Below are positions 24,537-31,415 of a DNA stretch of 38,159 bases, one piece after another (the first letter of the stretch is position 1; each line of letters opens with the position of its first letter). A program made the translations under genes and the position numbers. Location: the NCBI GenBank assembly GCA_017627015.1, contig JAGAHP010000007.1:1-38159 (forward strand), written 5' to 3'. The notes beneath the pieces are model-generated. The model did no database searches. It saw only the letters and a list, made by a program, of their open reading frames with translations, and was not told the origin of the DNA. The stretch comes from Bacilli bacterium. GTDB taxonomy: Bacteria > Bacillota_I > Bacilli_A > RF39 > UBA660.

Positions 24537-25724
24537 ATGGATAGAATAATAATGCATATTGATGTTAATTCAGCTTTTTTATCTTGGTCTGCCTTAAAAC
24601 TATTAAAAGAAGGATCTAAGATAGATTTAAGAAATGAAATATCTGTTGTATCAGGTAGAGAAGCTAGTAGACATGGTATAGTTGTCGCTGCGTCTATTCC
24701 TGCTAAAAAGATTGGTATTAGATCACCAATGAATCTTAGAGATGCGAAAAAAATATATAAAGATGTAATAGTAACTCATCAAGATAGAGAATTTTATAAA
24801 GAATGTTCTAAGAATATGCTTAGATTAATAAAGTATCTTTTTCCTAAATATGAACAGTATTCTATAGATGAATGTTTTGTTGATTATACAGAGATGAAAA
24901 AGTTATATGGTGATGAAGTAAAATTTGCGCATAAATTAAAAAATGAAATATATAAAAGATTTGGTTTTACTGTTAATGTTGGAATAGGTAATAATAAATT
25001 ACTTGCGAAAATGGCAAGTGATTTTGAAAAACCAAATAAAGTACATACTTTATATAAAAATGAAATAGAAGAAAAAATGTGGCCTCTTCCTATCAGTGAT
25101 TTATTTATGGCTGGTAAATCTGCATGTCAGAAACTAAAAGGATTAGGTATAGAAACTATTGGAGATCTTGCTAAATATGATCAAAATAAATTAATAGGTC
25201 TCCTAAAATCACATGGCAAAATGCTTTATGAATACGCAAATGGTATTGATGATTCTCCTGTGGAAAATAGATATGATGATAGAAAAGGTATTGGCTTTTC
25301 AAAAACTATGGAAGATGATATAGAAGATAAAACTACAATATATGAAATGCTTAGTAAATTCTCTAATAAAATATCATTAGAATTAAAAAAGCGAGGAATG
25401 TACGCAAAAACATTAGTTGTAACAATAAGATATGCTTCTTTTAAAACATATAATCATCAAATTAAATTTGATAATAATACTAATTTAGAAGAAGAAATAT
25501 TTAAATATGCTAAACAAGCATTTAATAAATTATGGAATCTTGAACCAATTAGATTAATAGGTCTTAGAGTATTAGACTTATCAAATAATAATGATGTACA
25601 ATTATCTTTATTTGATGAAAATAATAAAGTAATAACAGAAAAAGTAATAGATAAGTTAATAGATGATATTAATAAAGAATTTGGTTCTGGTACAGTATTT
25701 AAGGGTATAAAAATAGATAAATAA
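24537..25724 (+). CDS. dinB: DNA polymerase IV (Y-family, DinB)
   Basis: About 395 residues, an error-prone translesion polymerase. Catalytic motifs are visible: HIDVNSAFLSW near the N-terminus and YSIDECFVDYTE near residue 103, which together supply the metal-binding acidic residues. A helix-hairpin-helix thumb (CQKLKGLGIETIGDLAKYD) and the little-finger domain follow. QLSLF near the C-terminus is a beta-clamp binding motif. The start at 24537 is preferred because GGGTGA lies 4-9 bases upstream; ATGs at 24534 and 24525 are in frame and the latter overlaps the ribosome binding site. No LexA box is evident. Confidence 0.93.
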   Translation: MDRIIMHIDVNSAFLSWSALKLLKEGSKIDLRNEISVVSGREASRHGIVVAASIPAKKIGIRSPMNLRDAKKIYKDVIVTHQDREFYKECSKNMLRLIKYLFPKYEQYSIDECFVDYTEMKKLYGDEVKFAHKLKNEIYKRFGFTVNVGIGNNKLLAKMASDFEKPNKVHTLYKNEIEEKMWPLPISDLFMAGKSACQKLKGLGIETIGDLAKYDQNKLIGLLKSHGKMLYEYANGIDDSPVENRYDDRKGIGFSKTMEDDIEDKTTIYEMLSKFSNKISLELKKRGMYAKTLVVTIRYASFKTYNHQIKFDNNTNLEEEIFKYAKQAFNKLWNLEPIRLIGLRVLDLSNNNDVQLSLFDENNKVITEKVIDKLIDDINKEFGSGTVFKGIKIDK

Positions 25725-25725
25725 A

Positions 25726-25734
25726 TGATATAAT
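25726..25734 (+). promoter_or_regulatory. extended -10 promoter of tex
   Basis: TG-A-TATAAT two bases behind the dinB stop codon; GGGTGA follows before the tex ATG. Confidence 0.5.
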
Positions 25735-25752
25735 CAGTTAGGGTGAACATAT

Positions 25753-27888
25753 ATGAATGAACAAATAATAAAAGAAATAGCATTAGAACAAGGTATTAAA
25801 GAAGAACAAGTTACTAAAACACTAGAAATGCTTTCTGAAGGAAATACAATTCCTTTTATCGCAAGATATAGAAAAGAAGTTACTGGTAATTTAGATGAAG
25901 ACAAAATAAAAGCAATATCTGATGTTTATGAATACCAATGTAATTTATTAAAGAGAAAAGAAGATGTAATTAGACTTATTGATGAAAAGGGTCTTCTTAC
26001 TGATGAATTAAAGGCTCAAATTTTGAAAGCTGAAAAACTTGTAGATGTAGAAGATATTTATAGACCATATAAAGAAAAGAAAAAGACTAAAGCAACAGAA
26101 GCAATTAAAAATGGTTTAGAACCACTTGCAAAGATTATTTTATCTTTTCCAGATACTTTATATGTGGATAAATTCATTAATGAAAATGTTAAAACTAAGG
26201 AAGATGCTATTCAAGGTGCAATGTATATAATCGCAGAATATATTTCTGATAATGCATACTATAGAAAATGGATTAGAAATTTTACTTATAAAACAGGCAA
26301 AATTAAAACTAAATTAAAAAAGAATGCAGTTGATGAAAAGAAAATATATGAAATGTATTATGAATATGAGGAAGATGTTAAATTTATTAAACCTCATAGA
26401 GTACTTGCAGTTAATAGGGCAGAAAAAGAAGATGTAATATCTGTTTCTATTGAAGTAGATAAAAATAAAATATATTCATATCTAGAAGAAAAAAAGGTTA
26501 AAAAAGAAAATGAATGTGCAGAACTAGTTAGAGAATCTATAAAAGATAGTTATGCAAGATTAATTGGTCCATCTATTGAAAGAGAAATAAGAAGTGAACT
26601 TTCTGAAGAAGCAGGAGACGTAGCAATTGAAAACTTTGGTAAGAACTTAGAAAGTTTATTACTTCAACCTCCAATTAAAGATAAAAGAGTACTAGCTTTT
26701 GACCCAGGTTACACAAATGGTTGTAAACTTGCTTGCTTAGATGAAACAGGTAAATACTTATATTCTTGTGTTATTAGACCTTTCGCATCATCTGAAAAAG
26801 CTCTAATAGATTCAAAGAATACATTACTAAAACTAATAAAAGAATATAAAATAGATATTGTTTCTATTGGTAATGGAACTGCTTCAAGAGAATCAGAAAA
26901 ACTAATCGCAGATTTAATAAAAGAATATAATTTGGATACAAAATATATTATTGTTAATGAAGCAGGAGCATCTATTTATAGTACTGAAAAAGTTGCACAA
27001 GAAGAATTCCCAAATCTTTCTCCAAATGAAAGAAGCGCTGTTTCAATTGGAAGAAGACTACAAGATCCACTCGCAGAACTAGTTAAAATTCCACCAGATG
27101 GAATAGGAGTAGGTCTATATCAACATGATGTATCAAACACTAAATTAAAAGATAGACTAGACTTCGTAGTAGAAAAGGCTGTTAATACAGTTGGTGTTAA
27201 TATTAATACAGCATCAACTTCAATATTAAAATATATTTCTGGTTTAACCAAAAGATCAATTGATAAGATAATAGAATTTAGAGAAAAAAATGGTAAGATT
27301 ACATCAAGAGAAGAATTAAAAAAGAAAAAAGTATTAACTGATAAAACCTATGAACAGGCTATTGGTTTTATGAGAATACTTGATGGTGATAATGTTTTAG
27401 ATAAAACTAGTATCCATCCAGAAAGTTATGATGTTACTTTAAAACTACTTGAATCAATTAATTCTAATTTAGATGAAATAGGTACTGAAAAATTAATAAA
27501 TAAATTAGATAATATAGATTTAGAATCAAAATCAAAAGAATTAAATATAGATATATATACTTTAGAAGATATAGTTAAATCATTACAAAAACCTAATAGA
27601 GATCCAAGAGATGAATTACAAGCGCCAATACTAAAAAGTAATGTTCTAGAAATAGATGACTTAGAAAAAGGTATGAAATTAGAAGGTACAGTTAGAAATG
27701 TTGTAGACTTTGGTGCGTTTGTAGATATTGGACTTCATAATGATGGTCTTGTTCATATATCAGAAATATCGGATTCTTATATAAAACATCCATCTGATGT
27801 TCTCTCAGTAGGAGATATAGTAACAGTATACGTTAAAGATATATTTAAAGATAAAGAAAAAGTAGCTTTAACAATGAAAGAAGAATGA
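25753..27888 (+). CDS. tex: Tex-family S1 RNA-binding protein
   Basis: 711 residues, normal for Tex, a conserved nucleic-acid-binding protein linked to transcription and RNA handling. In order: the helical Tex N-domain (LEQGIKEEQV, TIPFIARYRKEVTG), a YqgF/RNase H-like domain beginning VLAFDPGYTNGCKLACLDETG, helix-hairpin-helix motifs (VNINTASTSILKYISGL, REELKKKKVLTDKTYEQA), and a C-terminal S1 domain (LEGTVRNVVDFGAFVDIGLH, DGLVHISEI). It starts 28 bases after dinB and ends in its own terminator. Confidence 0.96.
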   Translation: MNEQIIKEIALEQGIKEEQVTKTLEMLSEGNTIPFIARYRKEVTGNLDEDKIKAISDVYEYQCNLLKRKEDVIRLIDEKGLLTDELKAQILKAEKLVDVEDIYRPYKEKKKTKATEAIKNGLEPLAKIILSFPDTLYVDKFINENVKTKEDAIQGAMYIIAEYISDNAYYRKWIRNFTYKTGKIKTKLKKNAVDEKKIYEMYYEYEEDVKFIKPHRVLAVNRAEKEDVISVSIEVDKNKIYSYLEEKKVKKENECAELVRESIKDSYARLIGPSIEREIRSELSEEAGDVAIENFGKNLESLLLQPPIKDKRVLAFDPGYTNGCKLACLDETGKYLYSCVIRPFASSEKALIDSKNTLLKLIKEYKIDIVSIGNGTASRESEKLIADLIKEYNLDTKYIIVNEAGASIYSTEKVAQEEFPNLSPNERSAVSIGRRLQDPLAELVKIPPDGIGVGLYQHDVSNTKLKDRLDFVVEKAVNTVGVNINTASTSILKYISGLTKRSIDKIIEFREKNGKITSREELKKKKVLTDKTYEQAIGFMRILDGDNVLDKTSIHPESYDVTLKLLESINSNLDEIGTEKLINKLDNIDLESKSKELNIDIYTLEDIVKSLQKPNRDPRDELQAPILKSNVLEIDDLEKGMKLEGTVRNVVDFGAFVDIGLHNDGLVHISEISDSYIKHPSDVLSVGDIVTVYVKDIFKDKEKVALTMKEE

Positions 27889-27903
27889 TATTCTTCTTTT
27901 TTT
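27877..27903 (+). terminator. terminator of tex
   Basis: Stem AAAGAAGAAT/ATTCTTCTTT with loop GAT and a T run, overlapping the stop codon. Confidence 0.8.
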
Positions 27904-27904
27904 A

Positions 27905-27934
27905 TTGACAATAAGTATATACATTGTATATACT
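27905..27934 (+). promoter_or_regulatory. mazEF promoter with repeated operator
   Basis: TTGACA (27905-27910), 18 bases, TATACT (27929-27934). Two copies of the palindrome GTATATAC separated by ATT (27915-27933) cover the spacer and -10. This is the expected form of the autoregulatory site bound by MazE or the MazEF complex. Confidence 0.75.
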
Positions 27935-27955
27935 ATAAGTAAAGGAGATGATTTT

Positions 27956-28198
27956 ATGGAAGCAAGACTTCAAAAATGGGGTAATTCAGTAGGAATTAGA
28001 ATTCCAAACAGTTTATTAAAATCCTTAAATTTATCAATAAATGATAAAATTGATTTAAAAGAAGATGGCGATAGAATTATCATTACTAAATCAAAAAAAG
28101 AAAGAGTATCTTTAGAAGAATTATTTAAAAATTATAATGGTGAAAACTTAGCTAAAGATTTTGAGTGGGACGAGCCAGTGGGGAAAGAAATATGGTAA
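27956..28198 (+). CDS. mazE: MazE/AbrB-type antitoxin
   Basis: 80 residues from the ATG at 27956, behind AAAGGAGATGATTTT; an open frame extends upstream but through the promoter. The N-terminal swapped-hairpin AbrB domain is typical: ARLQKWGNSVGIRIPNSLLKSL, then NDKIDLKEDGDRIIITKSK. The acidic C-terminal tail (FEWDEPVGKEIW) is the part that usually wraps around MazF. It overlaps mazF by 7 bases, ensuring coupled synthesis. Binding to the GTATATAC repeats is inferred. Confidence 0.93.
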   Translation: MEARLQKWGNSVGIRIPNSLLKSLNLSINDKIDLKEDGDRIIITKSKKERVSLEELFKNYNGENLAKDFEWDEPVGKEIW

Positions 28199-28533
28199 AA
28201 AAATATATACCTAAGCAAGGAGATATTGTCTTCTTAGATTTTAATCCTACAAAGGGTCATGAACAAAAGGGTACAAGACCTGGAATAGTAATTAGTAATG
28301 ATGTTTTTAATATTAATACAAAAATGGTAATTATTTGTCCTATTTCATCAAATAAAAAAGAATTTCCAACTCATTATATTCTAGAAGATTCAAAAAAAAT
28401 AGAAGGATCAGTTCTATGTGAACATACTAGAAGTATAGATTATGAGACTAGAAATTTAAAATTTATAGAAAAAGCAAGTGAAAATGATTTATTAAGTGTT
28501 ATTATGCTATATAATGCTTGTTTTGATAATTAG
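28192..28533 (+). CDS. mazF: MazF-type endoribonuclease toxin
   Basis: 113 residues from ATG 28192 (MVKKYIPKQGDIVFLDF). It has the PemK/MazF fold: GDIVFLDFNPTKGHEQKGTRPGIVIS contains the conserved Arg of the active site, VIICPISSNKKEFPTHY follows, and VLCEHTRSID contains the conserved Thr region. It cleaves mRNA at short sequence motifs when MazE is degraded. The start overlaps the mazE stop codon. A strong terminator follows, then the type I toxin-like locus. Confidence 0.94.
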   Translation: MVKKYIPKQGDIVFLDFNPTKGHEQKGTRPGIVISNDVFNINTKMVIICPISSNKKEFPTHYILEDSKKIEGSVLCEHTRSIDYETRNLKFIEKASENDLLSVIMLYNACFDN

Positions 28534-28553
28534 AAACAATATTATAACAAATG

Positions 28554-28586
28554 AAAGAAGAATCATAAGATTCTTCTTTATTTTTC
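28554..28586 (+). terminator. terminator of mazEF
   Basis: An 11-base perfect stem AAAGAAGAATC/GATTCTTCTTT with loop ATAA and a T-rich tail. Confidence 0.9.
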
Positions 28587-28598
28587 CCGGTTTTTGTC

Positions 28599-28627
28599 TT
28601 GATAAACGAATGTATGTTTGCTATAAT
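28599..28627 (+). promoter_or_regulatory. promoter of the small membrane peptide mRNA
   Basis: TTGATA (28599-28604), 17 bases, perfect TATAAT (28622-28627). The predicted start is at about 28634, exactly the first base of the segment complementary to the 3' end of the RNA. Confidence 0.8.
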
Positions 28628-28688
28628 TATCTTGGATACGTTTGAAATATATCAGATGTTTTCCCTTTTAATGAAGGGAGGTGGTAGT

Positions 28689-28775
28689 ATGACTAAAAGA
28701 GAGAAATCTCAATTTTTCATAATATGCCTTCTATTTATAATAATCTTTATACTTTTGTATAATTTATTTAAGTAG
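28689..28775 (+). CDS. 28-residue single-pass membrane peptide, candidate type I toxin
   Basis: A 28-codon gene with a very strong ribosome binding site (GGGAGGTGG, 28676-28684). The peptide has a charged start (MTKREKSQ), one hydrophobic helix of about 17-18 residues (from FFIICLLF to ILLYNLF) and a final Lys. Size and shape match membrane toxins of type I systems (Fst, TxpA, BsrG, Ldr, TisB classes), but I do not recognise the sequence. The mRNA has a strong promoter, 5'-3' end complementarity, a hairpin on the ribosome binding site, and a convergent antisense RNA at its 3' end. It sits between mazEF and the Ham1-like operon. An alternative is a small regulatory membrane protein without toxicity. 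Confidence 0.75.
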   Translation: MTKREKSQFFIICLLFIIIFILLYNLFK

Positions 28776-28815
28776 AAAAAAACATCTGATTTCAACATAA
28801 GTTGATTTCAGATGT
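28776..28815 (-). terminator. terminator of the antisense RNA
   Basis: Stem CATCTGATTTCAAC/GTTGATTTCAGATG (28783-28796 and 28801-28814, two mismatches) with loop ATAA; on the minus strand it is followed by seven Ts. Confidence 0.8.
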
Positions 28816-28825
28816 ACCCATTTAG

Positions 28826-28866
28826 GGATTACGTCTGATTCACCCAATCAAACGTATCCTTTTTTT
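28826..28866 (+). terminator. terminator of the small membrane peptide mRNA
   Basis: GGATTACGTCTGATT (28826-28840) pairs with AATCAAACGTATCC (28846-28859) with one bulge and one mismatch, loop CACCC, then seven Ts. The 3' arm can pair instead with the mRNA 5' end. Confidence 0.82.
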
Positions 28867-28894
28867 ATTCTATGAAGTTTCCTTCATTACATGC

Positions 28895-28923
28895 ATTATA
28901 ACACATATTTATTTATAAAGCAA
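28895..28923 (-). promoter_or_regulatory. promoter of the antisense RNA
   Basis: On the minus strand: TTGCTT (28918-28923), 17 bases, TATAAT (28895-28900) preceded by TG-T, an extended -10 with full consensus. Confidence 0.72.
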
Positions 28924-28936
28924 TTTATAGTATAAT
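28908..28936 (+). promoter_or_regulatory. promoter of the Ham1-Nudix operon
   Basis: TTTATT (28908-28913), 17 bases, TATAAT (28931-28936), back to back with and overlapping the antisense RNA promoter; AAGGAGTGAT follows. Confidence 0.6.
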
Positions 28937-28955
28937 TAAATTAAGGAGTGATACT

Positions 28956-29516
28956 ATGGAAAAACTAATTTTTGTTACTGGAAATAAACATAAACTTGAA
29001 ATAGCAGAATCAGTTTTAAATATGTATGATATAGAAGTAGAAAATATAGATTTAGATCCAGATGAAATACAAGAAACTAATATTGAAGTAATCGCTGCTA
29101 AAAGTGCGTTAGAAGCAGCAAAAGAAATAAATAAACCTGTTATTAAAACTGATGTTGGTTTTAAATTCGAAGCATTAAATGGTTTTCCAGGTGCATTTGG
29201 AAAGTATGTATTTAAGCAATTAGGAACAGAAGGAATTTTAAAATTATTGGAAGATAAAGATAATAGAAAAGGAATCGCAATTGAGGTACTTGCGTACGCT
29301 GAACCAAATGGATTTACTAAAACATTTAGAATGGATACAGATTTAGTTATCAGAAAAGAAGCAAAAGGAGAAGGTTCTGTAATGGATCAATTGATGGAAA
29401 TTAAAGGTCAAAAATCTAATTATGGAAGTTTATCTTTAGAAGAAAAATTAGAATGGTGGAAAAATACAGATAATTATTTTCATCAATTTGCAAAATGGTA
29501 TAAGGAGAGAAACTAA
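28956..29516 (+). CDS. Ham1/RdgB-like NTP pyrophosphatase, copy 1
   Basis: 186 residues. The Ham1-like nucleotide-binding start FVTGNKHKLEIAESVL is present, as are EIQETNIEVIAAKSA and the metal-site region VIKTDVGFKFEALNGFPGAFGKYV, where canonical enzymes have DDSGLEVDALNGxPG. The C-terminal third is divergent: the usual FxPxG...T motif is missing and replaced by GQKSNYGSLSLEEKLEWW. Ham1 proteins hydrolyse deaminated or otherwise abnormal purine NTPs to NMP and pyrophosphate. It is the first gene of a tight operon of four nucleotide-cleaning genes; the next gene starts 2 bases later. Confidence 0.85.
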   Translation: MEKLIFVTGNKHKLEIAESVLNMYDIEVENIDLDPDEIQETNIEVIAAKSALEAAKEINKPVIKTDVGFKFEALNGFPGAFGKYVFKQLGTEGILKLLEDKDNRKGIAIEVLAYAEPNGFTKTFRMDTDLVIRKEAKGEGSVMDQLMEIKGQKSNYGSLSLEEKLEWWKNTDNYFHQFAKWYKERN

Positions 29517-29518
29517 GT

Positions 29519-30028
29519 TTGAAAGAAGTATTTATTAATAATGAAAATTTATCAGAATCAGATATAGATGAAGTTGTAGTTAGAACTAAAGCTTTAATCA
29601 TAAATGATAAAGAAGAAATAACATTAGTTTATTCTCATCAGTCATATCAATTTCCTGGAGGTCATTTAGAAGAAGGAGAAACAATTGAAGATTGTTTAAG
29701 AAGAGAAGTTAAAGAAGAAACAGGAATAGATTTAGATGGAGAATTAAATCTGTTTTATAAGATAAAATACTATAATAAAAATTATAGAGGTACAAATAAA
29801 AATAGAGAGAATGATATATACTATTACATAGTTAAAACTAATAAAAAATATGATATAGATAATGTTTCTTATGATGAATGGGAAAAAGATGGTAATATGA
29901 AAATAGTACAAATACCTATAAAGGATGTAGAAGAAACATTAATGAAAACAGTTACTGATAATAGTATTAATAAGATTATTTATGAAGAAATGATGAAAGT
30001 TATAAATGAGTATTTAGATAAGGAGTGA
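29519..30028 (+). CDS. Nudix hydrolase
   Basis: 169 residues, starting at TTG with AAGGAGAG upstream (the codon lies 2 bases behind the previous stop). The complete Nudix box is GGHLEEGETIEDCLRREVKEETG at about residues 48-70, with the metal-binding REVKEE. The preceding HQSYQFPGG strand and the following NLFYKIKYYNKNYRG are typical of the fold. Members cleave nucleoside diphosphate-linked compounds, often damaged NTPs. Its place between Ham1-like genes suggests an NTP-cleaning or nucleotide-signal substrate; the actual substrate is unknown. Confidence 0.92.
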   Translation: MKEVFINNENLSESDIDEVVVRTKALIINDKEEITLVYSHQSYQFPGGHLEEGETIEDCLRREVKEETGIDLDGELNLFYKIKYYNKNYRGTNKNRENDIYYYIVKTNKKYDIDNVSYDEWEKDGNMKIVQIPIKDVEETLMKTVTDNSINKIIYEEMMKVINEYLDKE

Positions 30029-30032
30029 TATT

Positions 30033-30614
30033 ATGGAAAAACCAGTATATTTAACAACCAATAAAGGTAAATTTGAAGAAGCTATGCATATTTTTAAAGA
30101 TAGATATGGATTTGATATAGATATTAAAGAACCAGATTTTGAAGTATTAGAAATACAAGCAACTAATTGCAAGGATGTAGTAGCGTTCTCAGTAAAATAT
30201 GCATGTGAAAAACTAGGAAGACCATGTATTAAATCAGATTCAGGATTATATATAGATGCTTTAGGAGGATTACCAGGGCCATATAACCATGATTTTGATC
30301 ATTGCATTGGAGTAGACAAGTTCCTAGAATTATTTAAAAATGAAACCAATAGAAAAGCTAGATTAGAAGACTGCTTTGCATATTGTGAACCTGGAGAAGA
30401 ACCAGTAATATTTACTGGTGGAGGAACTGGAACAATAGCATATGAAGCTAAAGGTAATCTAGGTAGATGGCATGATAAATTCTATATACCTGATGGTGAA
30501 ACTAAAACGCTTAGTGAACTAAGAGAAATAGATAGAGATTATGAAGCTAAGTTCTGGGGATCAGCAAAAGAAGATTTTGCTAAATGGTATTTAGAAAACA
30601 AATTTAATAAGTAG
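30033..30614 (+). CDS. Ham1/RdgB-like NTP pyrophosphatase, copy 2
   Basis: 193 residues. It shows LTTNKGKFEEAMHIF at the start, LEIQATNCKDVVAFSVKYA, the acidic core CIKSDSGLYIDALGGLPGPYN (close to the canonical ADDSGL pattern) and the C-terminal FYIPDGETKTLSEL, equivalent to FxPxGxxKTxAEM of RdgB. All key positions of the family are therefore present, although an insertion-rich C-terminus (EIDRDYEAKFWGS) is unusual. It is clearly different from copies 1 and 3. The spacing is 4 bases to the Nudix gene and 8 bases to the next. Confidence 0.88.
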   Translation: MEKPVYLTTNKGKFEEAMHIFKDRYGFDIDIKEPDFEVLEIQATNCKDVVAFSVKYACEKLGRPCIKSDSGLYIDALGGLPGPYNHDFDHCIGVDKFLELFKNETNRKARLEDCFAYCEPGEEPVIFTGGGTGTIAYEAKGNLGRWHDKFYIPDGETKTLSELREIDRDYEAKFWGSAKEDFAKWYLENKFNK

Positions 30615-30622
30615 GTGACAAT

Positions 30623-31201
30623 ATGAAAATTACTTTAGTAACAGGAAATTGGGCAAAAATAGCTCAAGCAAAAGAATTTTTAGAACCTAAAGGTTATGAA
30701 GTAGATAATATTAAAATGGATACAATAGAAATACAAGCAGATTCTATAGAAGAAGTAGCTAAGTATTCAGCAAAATGGGCTAGTGACGAATTAAAAGTTA
30801 ATATTATAAAAAACGATACTGGAATAGTAATAGATGCATTAAATGGTTTTCCAGCAGCATATACTCATTATGTTCAAGATACAATTGGAGAAGATGGTAT
30901 ATTAAAATTAATGGATGGAATTGAAAATAGAAAAGCAAAATTCGTTCAAGCATTAGCATATTGTGAATATGGAAAAGAACCAGTAGTTTTTGTATCAGAA
31001 ACAACAGGAACTATTTCTAAAGAAAAGCAGGGAGAACATGGATGGTGTTGGGATTTTATTTTTATTCCAGATGGTCAAACTAAAACTTTAGCGTGTTTTG
31101 AAGATTCAGAAAGATTTAAATTATGGAATGATACAGGATATAATCAACTAATTGATTATCTAGAAAAGCAAAATAATGGTATTGACAATTTAAAAAACTA
31201 G
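30623..31201 (+). CDS. Ham1/RdgB-like NTP pyrophosphatase, copy 3
   Basis: 192 residues. It shows LVTGNWAKIAQAKEFL, IEIQADSIEEVAKYSAKWA, the acidic core IIKNDTGIVIDALNGFPAAY and the C-terminal WDFIFIPDGQTKTLACF, equivalent to YDPIFxPxGxxKTxAE. It is the last gene of the Ham1-Nudix operon. Its final codons contain the promoter of the next transcript (leader peptide and RelA/SpoT homologue). Three diverged Ham1 copies in one operon suggest different substrate ranges or a hetero-oligomer. Confidence 0.88.
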   Translation: MKITLVTGNWAKIAQAKEFLEPKGYEVDNIKMDTIEIQADSIEEVAKYSAKWASDELKVNIIKNDTGIVIDALNGFPAAYTHYVQDTIGEDGILKLMDGIENRKAKFVQALAYCEYGKEPVVFVSETTGTISKEKQGEHGWCWDFIFIPDGQTKTLACFEDSERFKLWNDTGYNQLIDYLEKQNNGIDNLKN

Positions 31202-31210
31202 TAGTAGATT
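31182..31210 (+). promoter_or_regulatory. promoter of the leucine-rich leader and RelA/SpoT-like gene
   Basis: TTGACA (31182-31187), 17 bases, TAGATT (31205-31210), overlapping the end of the upstream gene; predicted start at about 31217. Confidence 0.65.
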
Positions 31211-31241
31211 AATAAGTAAGCTCTTTAAGGGGAAGATATAC

Positions 31242-31355
31242 ATGACAAAAGCTTTATTATTAAATAAAACTAATCTATATATTATGTTATTAACATTATT
31301 ATCCTTACATTTTATAATGCTTTTATGCCCTTTAATTTGTGTATTAAATGAATAA
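31242..31355 (+). CDS. 37-residue leucine-rich leader peptide (or small membrane peptide)
   Basis: A 37-codon frame behind AAGGGGAAG, ending at the base of a strong terminator hairpin. Thirteen of its 37 residues are Leu, mostly TTA, with stretches such as KALLLNK and IMLLTLLSLHF. Promoter, short leader, peptide, terminator and then a structural gene without its own promoter is the arrangement of a ribosome-mediated attenuator. Leucine supply may therefore be sensed. The peptide is also hydrophobic enough to be a membrane peptide, and Leu TTA is common in this AT-rich genome, so the sensing idea is an inference. Confidence 0.6.
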   Translation: MTKALLLNKTNLYIMLLTLLSLHFIMLLCPLICVLNE

Positions 31356-31394
31356 ACGGTAACTTTACGCGTTTGCGTATGGTTACCGTTTTTA
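31354..31394 (+). terminator. attenuator-type terminator before the RelA/SpoT-like gene
   Basis: A 10-base stem AAACGGTAAC/GTTACCGTTT with an inner stem ACGC/GCGT, followed by Ts. No promoter fits in the 21 bases between it and the next start codon, so the gene downstream depends on readthrough. Confidence 0.85.
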
Positions 31395-31415
31395 TATTAT
31401 TGGAGGTGATATATA

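Larger units (their letters stand above)
28634..28859. repeat. inverted and direct repeats that fold the toxin mRNA and match the antisense RNA
   Basis: GGATACGTTTGA at the predicted mRNA 5' end (28634-28645) is perfectly complementary to TCAAACGTATCC in the 3' terminator arm (28848-28859). ATCAGATGTTTT (28651-28662) is perfectly complementary to AAAACATCTGAT just behind the stop codon (28779-28790). Imperfect direct copies of both leader segments occur at 28807-28820 (TTTCAGATGTACCC) and 28826-28840 (GGATTACGTCTGATT). The antisense RNA is therefore also partly complementary to the leader. CCCTT/AAGGG (28663-28667 and 28674-28678) folds onto the ribosome binding site. Confidence 0.8.
28776..28888 (-). 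ncRNA. predicted antisense RNA (antitoxin) of about 113 bases
   Basis: It is predicted from its own promoter (28895-28923, minus strand) and a terminator with a 7-T tail. It begins with a protective hairpin ATGAAG/CTTCAT (28872-28887) and is fully complementary to the last 90 or so bases of the toxin mRNA. It ends just behind the toxin stop codon, so it overlaps only the 3' untranslated region, as RatA overlaps txpA and SR4 overlaps bsrG. It also partly matches the toxin mRNA leader through the repeats, as RNA II does in the Fst/par locus. Confidence 0.72.

Noticed and set aside
28671..28691. Earlier in-frame ATG for the small membrane peptide
   Set aside because: It lies in the loop of the hairpin and in front of the ribosome binding site; GGGAGGTGG fits the ATG at 28689.
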